Positions 5,776-8,381 of a stretch of DNA of 8,381 bases are shown here, one piece after another. Position numbers and translations under genes: made by a program. The stretch spans positions 1-8,381 of the forward strand of contig SKKR01000533.1 of assembly GCA_007123655.1 (NCBI GenBank). Direction: 5' to 3'. The stretch's first letter is position 1; every line of letters starts with the position of its first letter. The notes beneath the pieces are model-generated. The model was given only the letters and a program-made list of their open reading frames with translations, had not been told where the DNA came from and ran no database searches. This DNA is from Thermomicrobiaceae bacterium (GTDB taxonomy: Bacteria > Chloroflexota > Chloroflexia > Thermomicrobiales > Thermomicrobiaceae).

Positions 5776-7776
5776 ATGAACAAGCCTGACAAACAGAACG
5801 AACGGTCCCGGAAGTCCGGTGGCCAGGACGGGGAGCAGCGGCAGAGACCGAGTTTTCCGATCTGGATCCTCTGGGGTCTGCTGATCGCGCTGTTTGCCTA
5901 TACTGCCTACGTTTACTTCTGGCCCTCTGGCGATCCAACGATCACCATCTCCTACTCCGAGCTTCGCCAGCAGGTTGAATCCGGTAACGTCAGTGAAGTC
6001 ACCATCGAAGGTGAGAGCGTCTCCGGCGAGTTCAACGTCGAGATGCACGAGTACGACGGCCAGATCTACGGTCCGGATGAGACGATTCCCGCCGGAGCTG
6101 AGGAGACGGATGTCATCTCGGCGACGGCGTTCGAATCCGCCGTTCCGGAGAATACGCAACCGGAAATCACCGCACTGATGCACGAGCGCGGCGTCGCGAT
6201 TACCGCGGAGCCGTCTTCCAACGGCATCCCGTTCTTCCTGCTGTTCGGGCTTCCGCTGCTGATCTTCCTGGTTATCCTCTTCTTCATCGGCCGGAGCATG
6301 TCCCGTGGCCAGCAGAACGTGTTCAGTTTCGGGAAGTCGAAGGCAAAGCAATATGATCCGGAACGACCGAAGCTGACGTTCGCGGACGTTGCGGGAGAGG
6401 AAGAGTCCAAAGCGGAGCTGGAAGAGCTTGTCCAGTACTTGAAGGATCCTGCGAAATTCCACAATATCGGCGCTCGCCTGCCGCGAGGCATCCTGCTGGT
6501 GGGACCGCCCGGTACCGGAAAGACACTCCTCGCCAAGGCCGTGGCCGGCGAGGCCGGCGTGCCCTTCTTCAGTGTCAGCGCCTCCGAGTTCGTTGAGATG
6601 TTCGTCGGTGTCGGCGCGAGTCGCGTGCGCGACCTGTTCGAGAAGGCGAAGACCAATTCGCCGGCAATCATTTTCGTTGATGAGCTCGACGCAGTCGGCC
6701 GGCAACGATTCGCTGGCGTTGGTGGCGGCAACGACGAACGTGAACAGACACTGAATCAGTTGTTGGTCGAGATGGACGGCTTTGATCCGCATGAGGACGT
6801 GATCGTCGTCGCGGCGACGAACCGGCCGGACGTCCTTGATCCGGCTCTCTTGCGTCCGGGTCGGTTCGACCGTCAGGTAACGGTCGGGCTGCCGGACAAG
6901 CGAGGCCGGGAGGCGATCCTCAAGATCCACACCCGGGGGATTCCGGTTGATCCGGATCTCGAACTCAGTCTCATTGCCTCGGCAACACCGGGATTCGCTG
7001 GGGCGGACCTGGCCAACCTGGTCAATGAAGCCGCATTGATGGCTGCGCGGAGAGACAAGAAAGTCGTCGACAAGGACGATTTCGACCTGGCGCTGGACAA
7101 GATTATCCTCGGAACCGAGCGCTCGATGGTGATGAATGACCATGAGAAGCGAGTGGTGGCCTATCACGAGGGCGGTCACGCGGTCGCCGCGCACTACTCG
7201 CCCGGTGCAGATCCGCTGCGCAAGGTGACGATTGTGCCGCGCGGACGGGCGCTCGGCGTGACGATCCAGGCGCCGGAAGAGGATCGCTTCAACTACTCCA
7301 GAAGCTATCTGCTTGACCGGCTGGTGGTCATGATGGGCGGCCGCGCGGCGGAACGACTCGTGTTCAATGAGATCACGACGGGTGCCCAGAACGATCTGAA
7401 AGAAGCGACGATGCTGGCCCGCCGTATGGTCGGGCTCTGGGGTATGAGTGATGAGATCGGCCCCATCTTCCTTGGTATGGGAGAGCAGCACGTCTTCCTC
7501 GGCCGGGAAATGGGACAGGACCGGGAGGTCGGCGAGAAGACGATCGACCGGGCGGACGAGGCGGTGCAGCGCCTGCTCTACGAAGCAATGGATCGTGCGG
7601 AATCACTCTTGCGCCAGTACCGGGACCGGCTGGACGCGCTCGCGGACCGTCTGATCGAAGACGAGACGGTCGATCGCGACGGGCTGTTCGAGATCCTGGG
7701 TGAGCACGCCAAGGCTCCTGCGGAATCGACCGCGGTCGCTGATATGACCCGAAGCGACGACCATCGACCCATGTAG
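5776..7776 (+). CDS. ftsH: ATP-dependent zinc metalloprotease FtsH
   Basis: A 666-residue membrane-anchored AAA+ protease that unfolds and degrades misassembled membrane proteins and selected regulators; members assemble as hexamers. A charged N-terminal tail is followed by helix 1 (about 27-49), an extracytoplasmic domain of about 100 residues, and helix 2 (about 150-173). The AAA domain has Walker A GPPGTGKT at 243-250, the pore loop MFVGVGA, Walker B IIFVDE with Asp302-Glu303, and the second region of homology LRPGRFDR at 359-366 with its arginine fingers. The peptidase has the zinc motif HEGGH at 464-468, third ligand Asp540 in TTGAQNDL, and the conserved [11 protein letters not shown]. 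All catalytic residues are present and the length is typical. The start is ATG 5776; the adjacent TTG at 5773 fits the GAAGGGGA site (5757-5764) slightly better and would add one residue. metG diverges upstream and fabD follows after 151 bp. Confidence 0.98.
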   Translation: MNKPDKQNERSRKSGGQDGEQRQRPSFPIWILWGLLIALFAYTAYVYFWPSGDPTITISYSELRQQVESGNVSEVTIEGESVSGEFNVEMHEYDGQIYGPDETIPAGAEETDVISATAFESAVPENTQPEITALMHERGVAITAEPSSNGIPFFLLFGLPLLIFLVILFFIGRSMSRGQQNVFSFGKSKAKQYDPERPKLTFADVAGEEESKAELEELVQYLKDPAKFHNIGARLPRGILLVGPPGTGKTLLAKAVAGEAGVPFFSVSASEFVEMFVGVGASRVRDLFEKAKTNSPAIIFVDELDAVGRQRFAGVGGGNDEREQTLNQLLVEMDGFDPHEDVIVVAATNRPDVLDPALLRPGRFDRQVTVGLPDKRGREAILKIHTRGIPVDPDLELSLIASATPGFAGADLANLVNEAALMAARRDKKVVDKDDFDLALDKIILGTERSMVMNDHEKRVVAYHEGGHAVAAHYSPGADPLRKVTIVPRGRALGVTIQAPEEDRFNYSRSYLLDRLVVMMGGRAAERLVFNEITTGAQNDLKEATMLARRMVGLWGMSDEIGPIFLGMGEQHVFLGREMGQDREVGEKTIDRADEAVQRLLYEAMDRAESLLRQYRDRLDALADRLIEDETVDRDGLFEILGEHAKAPAESTAVADMTRSDDHRPM

Positions 7777-7825
7777 TACGGACCTCACCGAACGCCGCGC
7801 GAACACGTCAGAAACGCGAAAGCGC

Positions 7826-7837
7826 CCGTGGTATCAT
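7826..7837 (+). promoter_or_regulatory. candidate extended -10 promoter of fabD
   Basis: CCGTGGTATCAT contains TGg-TATCAT, an extended -10-like element about 90 bp before the fabD start, inside the 151-bp ftsH-fabD gap. The first ten bases are identical to the box in front of metG. No clear -35 hexamer is present. If real, fabD is transcribed separately from ftsH. I saw no canonical terminator after ftsH. Confidence 0.35.
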
Positions 7838-7927
7838 TCCGCAGTTTATTGTCTGGCTGCGACGCACGATCGGGCGTACGAATCGGGCGAAAGCAGCGGC
7901 TGGTTCGGGTCGAAAGGGATCGAGCCG

Positions 7928-8381
7928 ATGACGGTCAAAGATGACATCGCCAAACGGATCGCATGGGTGTTTCCCGGTCAGGGTAGCCAGTACGTCGGCA
8001 TGGGGCAACGGGTGTACGAGGTCTCCGATGCCGCGCGACGCGTGTTTCATCAGGCGGACGAAGTGCTGGGCTACTCCATCTCATCGCTGTGTTTCAACGG
8101 TCCGGCTGACGAACTCGAGGATACGGTAAACGCGCAGCCAGCGATCTTCACCGTGAGCGTTGCCTATCTGGAGGCGTTCCGGGAGCGGACGCGGGAGGCG
8201 GGGCGCGCGATCGCCCCGGTATACGTGGCGGGGCACAGCCTGGGTGAGTTTACCGCGCTGGTCGCCGCGGGCGTCCTGGATTTCAAAGATGCGCTGACAC
8301 TGGTCCGGGAACGTGGCCGGCTGATGAAAGAAAGCGGTGAGGAACGCCCGGGCGGGATGGCGGCGATCATCGGTCTCGAGC
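7928..8381 (+). CDS. fabD: malonyl-CoA:ACP transacylase, N-terminal part
   Basis: The first 151 codons are present and the gene is cut by the window edge; family members are about 300-320 residues. The enzyme moves the malonyl group from malonyl-CoA to acyl carrier protein, supplying the elongation unit for type II fatty-acid synthesis in the cytoplasm. The N-terminal motif FPGQGSQYVGMG is at 15-26, with Gln18 the expected oxyanion residue. The serine elbow AGHSLGEF has His103 and the acyl-carrying nucleophile Ser104. RERGRLM places Arg129 where the malonate-carboxylate-binding arginine lies, and GGMAAIIGLE follows as in the family. The catalytic histidine lies beyond the window. ATG 7928 is well placed after AAAGGG at 7913-7918. 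Other fab genes probably follow downstream, by analogy with other bacteria. A polyketide-type acyltransferase is less likely, because the protein begins directly with the free-standing FabD N-terminus. Confidence 0.96.
   Translation, partial: MTVKDDIAKRIAWVFPGQGSQYVGMGQRVYEVSDAARRVFHQADEVLGYSISSLCFNGPADELEDTVNAQPAIFTVSVAYLEAFRERTREAGRAIAPVYVAGHSLGEFTALVAAGVLDFKDALTLVRERGRLMKESGEERPGGMAAIIGLE

Noticed and set aside
5592..5789. A 65-codon TTG-start frame running into the start of ftsH, a possible coupled leader peptide.
   Set aside because: It has no ribosome site, begins in the loop of a strong hairpin, reads through the second inverted repeat and resembles no known protein. Conservation in relatives could reopen it.
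5692..7491. A 599-codon open frame antisense to ftsH.
   Set aside because: ftsH itself carries every conserved FtsH motif across this interval. The antisense product is rich in Arg, His and Gln with no recognisable domain, as expected for a mirror frame of a GC-rich gene.

Overview
The window looks like an ordinary chromosomal segment of a GC-rich, free-living bacterium. I see no insertion sequence, phage gene, CRISPR array, tRNA or rRNA. Six protein genes are supported: five complete and one cut by the right edge. The metG product is a short methionyl-tRNA synthetase of the Thermus-like single-zinc type with no C-terminal tRNA-binding extension. That, with GC-rich codon use and frequent GTG/TTG starts, would fit a Chloroflexota (Thermomicrobia-like) or other deep-branching Gram-positive-type lineage. 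This placement is a guess from general resemblance, not a result.

Left part (about 140-3321, plus strand): a three-gene, operon-like block. An acetamidase/formamidase-family amidohydrolase is followed after 26 bp by an alpha/beta-hydrolase, and after 45 bp by an MFS_3-type drug or metabolite efflux protein. The spacing suggests co-transcription from a promoter near 141-169. A plausible joint role is hydrolysis of small amides or esters plus export, but no substrate can be read from the sequence.

Middle: the MFS gene and metG (minus strand) converge across a 159-bp gap. It holds small hairpins and a short direct repeat but no classical U-tract terminator. The metG start is best placed at the GTG at 5079, because a Shine-Dalgarno sequence overlaps the more upstream GTG at 5088.

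metG and ftsH then diverge from an unusually long gene-free stretch of about 700 bp (5080-5775). It contains two strong inverted repeats on the ftsH side (5577-5614 and 5670-5701) and a promoter-like box on the metG side. This is the most interesting unexplained part of the window.

Right part: ftsH encodes the membrane AAA+ zinc protease with all expected motifs. After 151 bp the start of fabD (malonyl-CoA:ACP transacylase) runs off the window, probably the first gene of a fatty-acid synthesis cluster. A 10-nt sequence, CCGTGGTATC, containing an extended -10-like TGgTATC, occurs upstream of both metG and fabD. I found no clearly novel multi-gene system; the best leads are regulatory.
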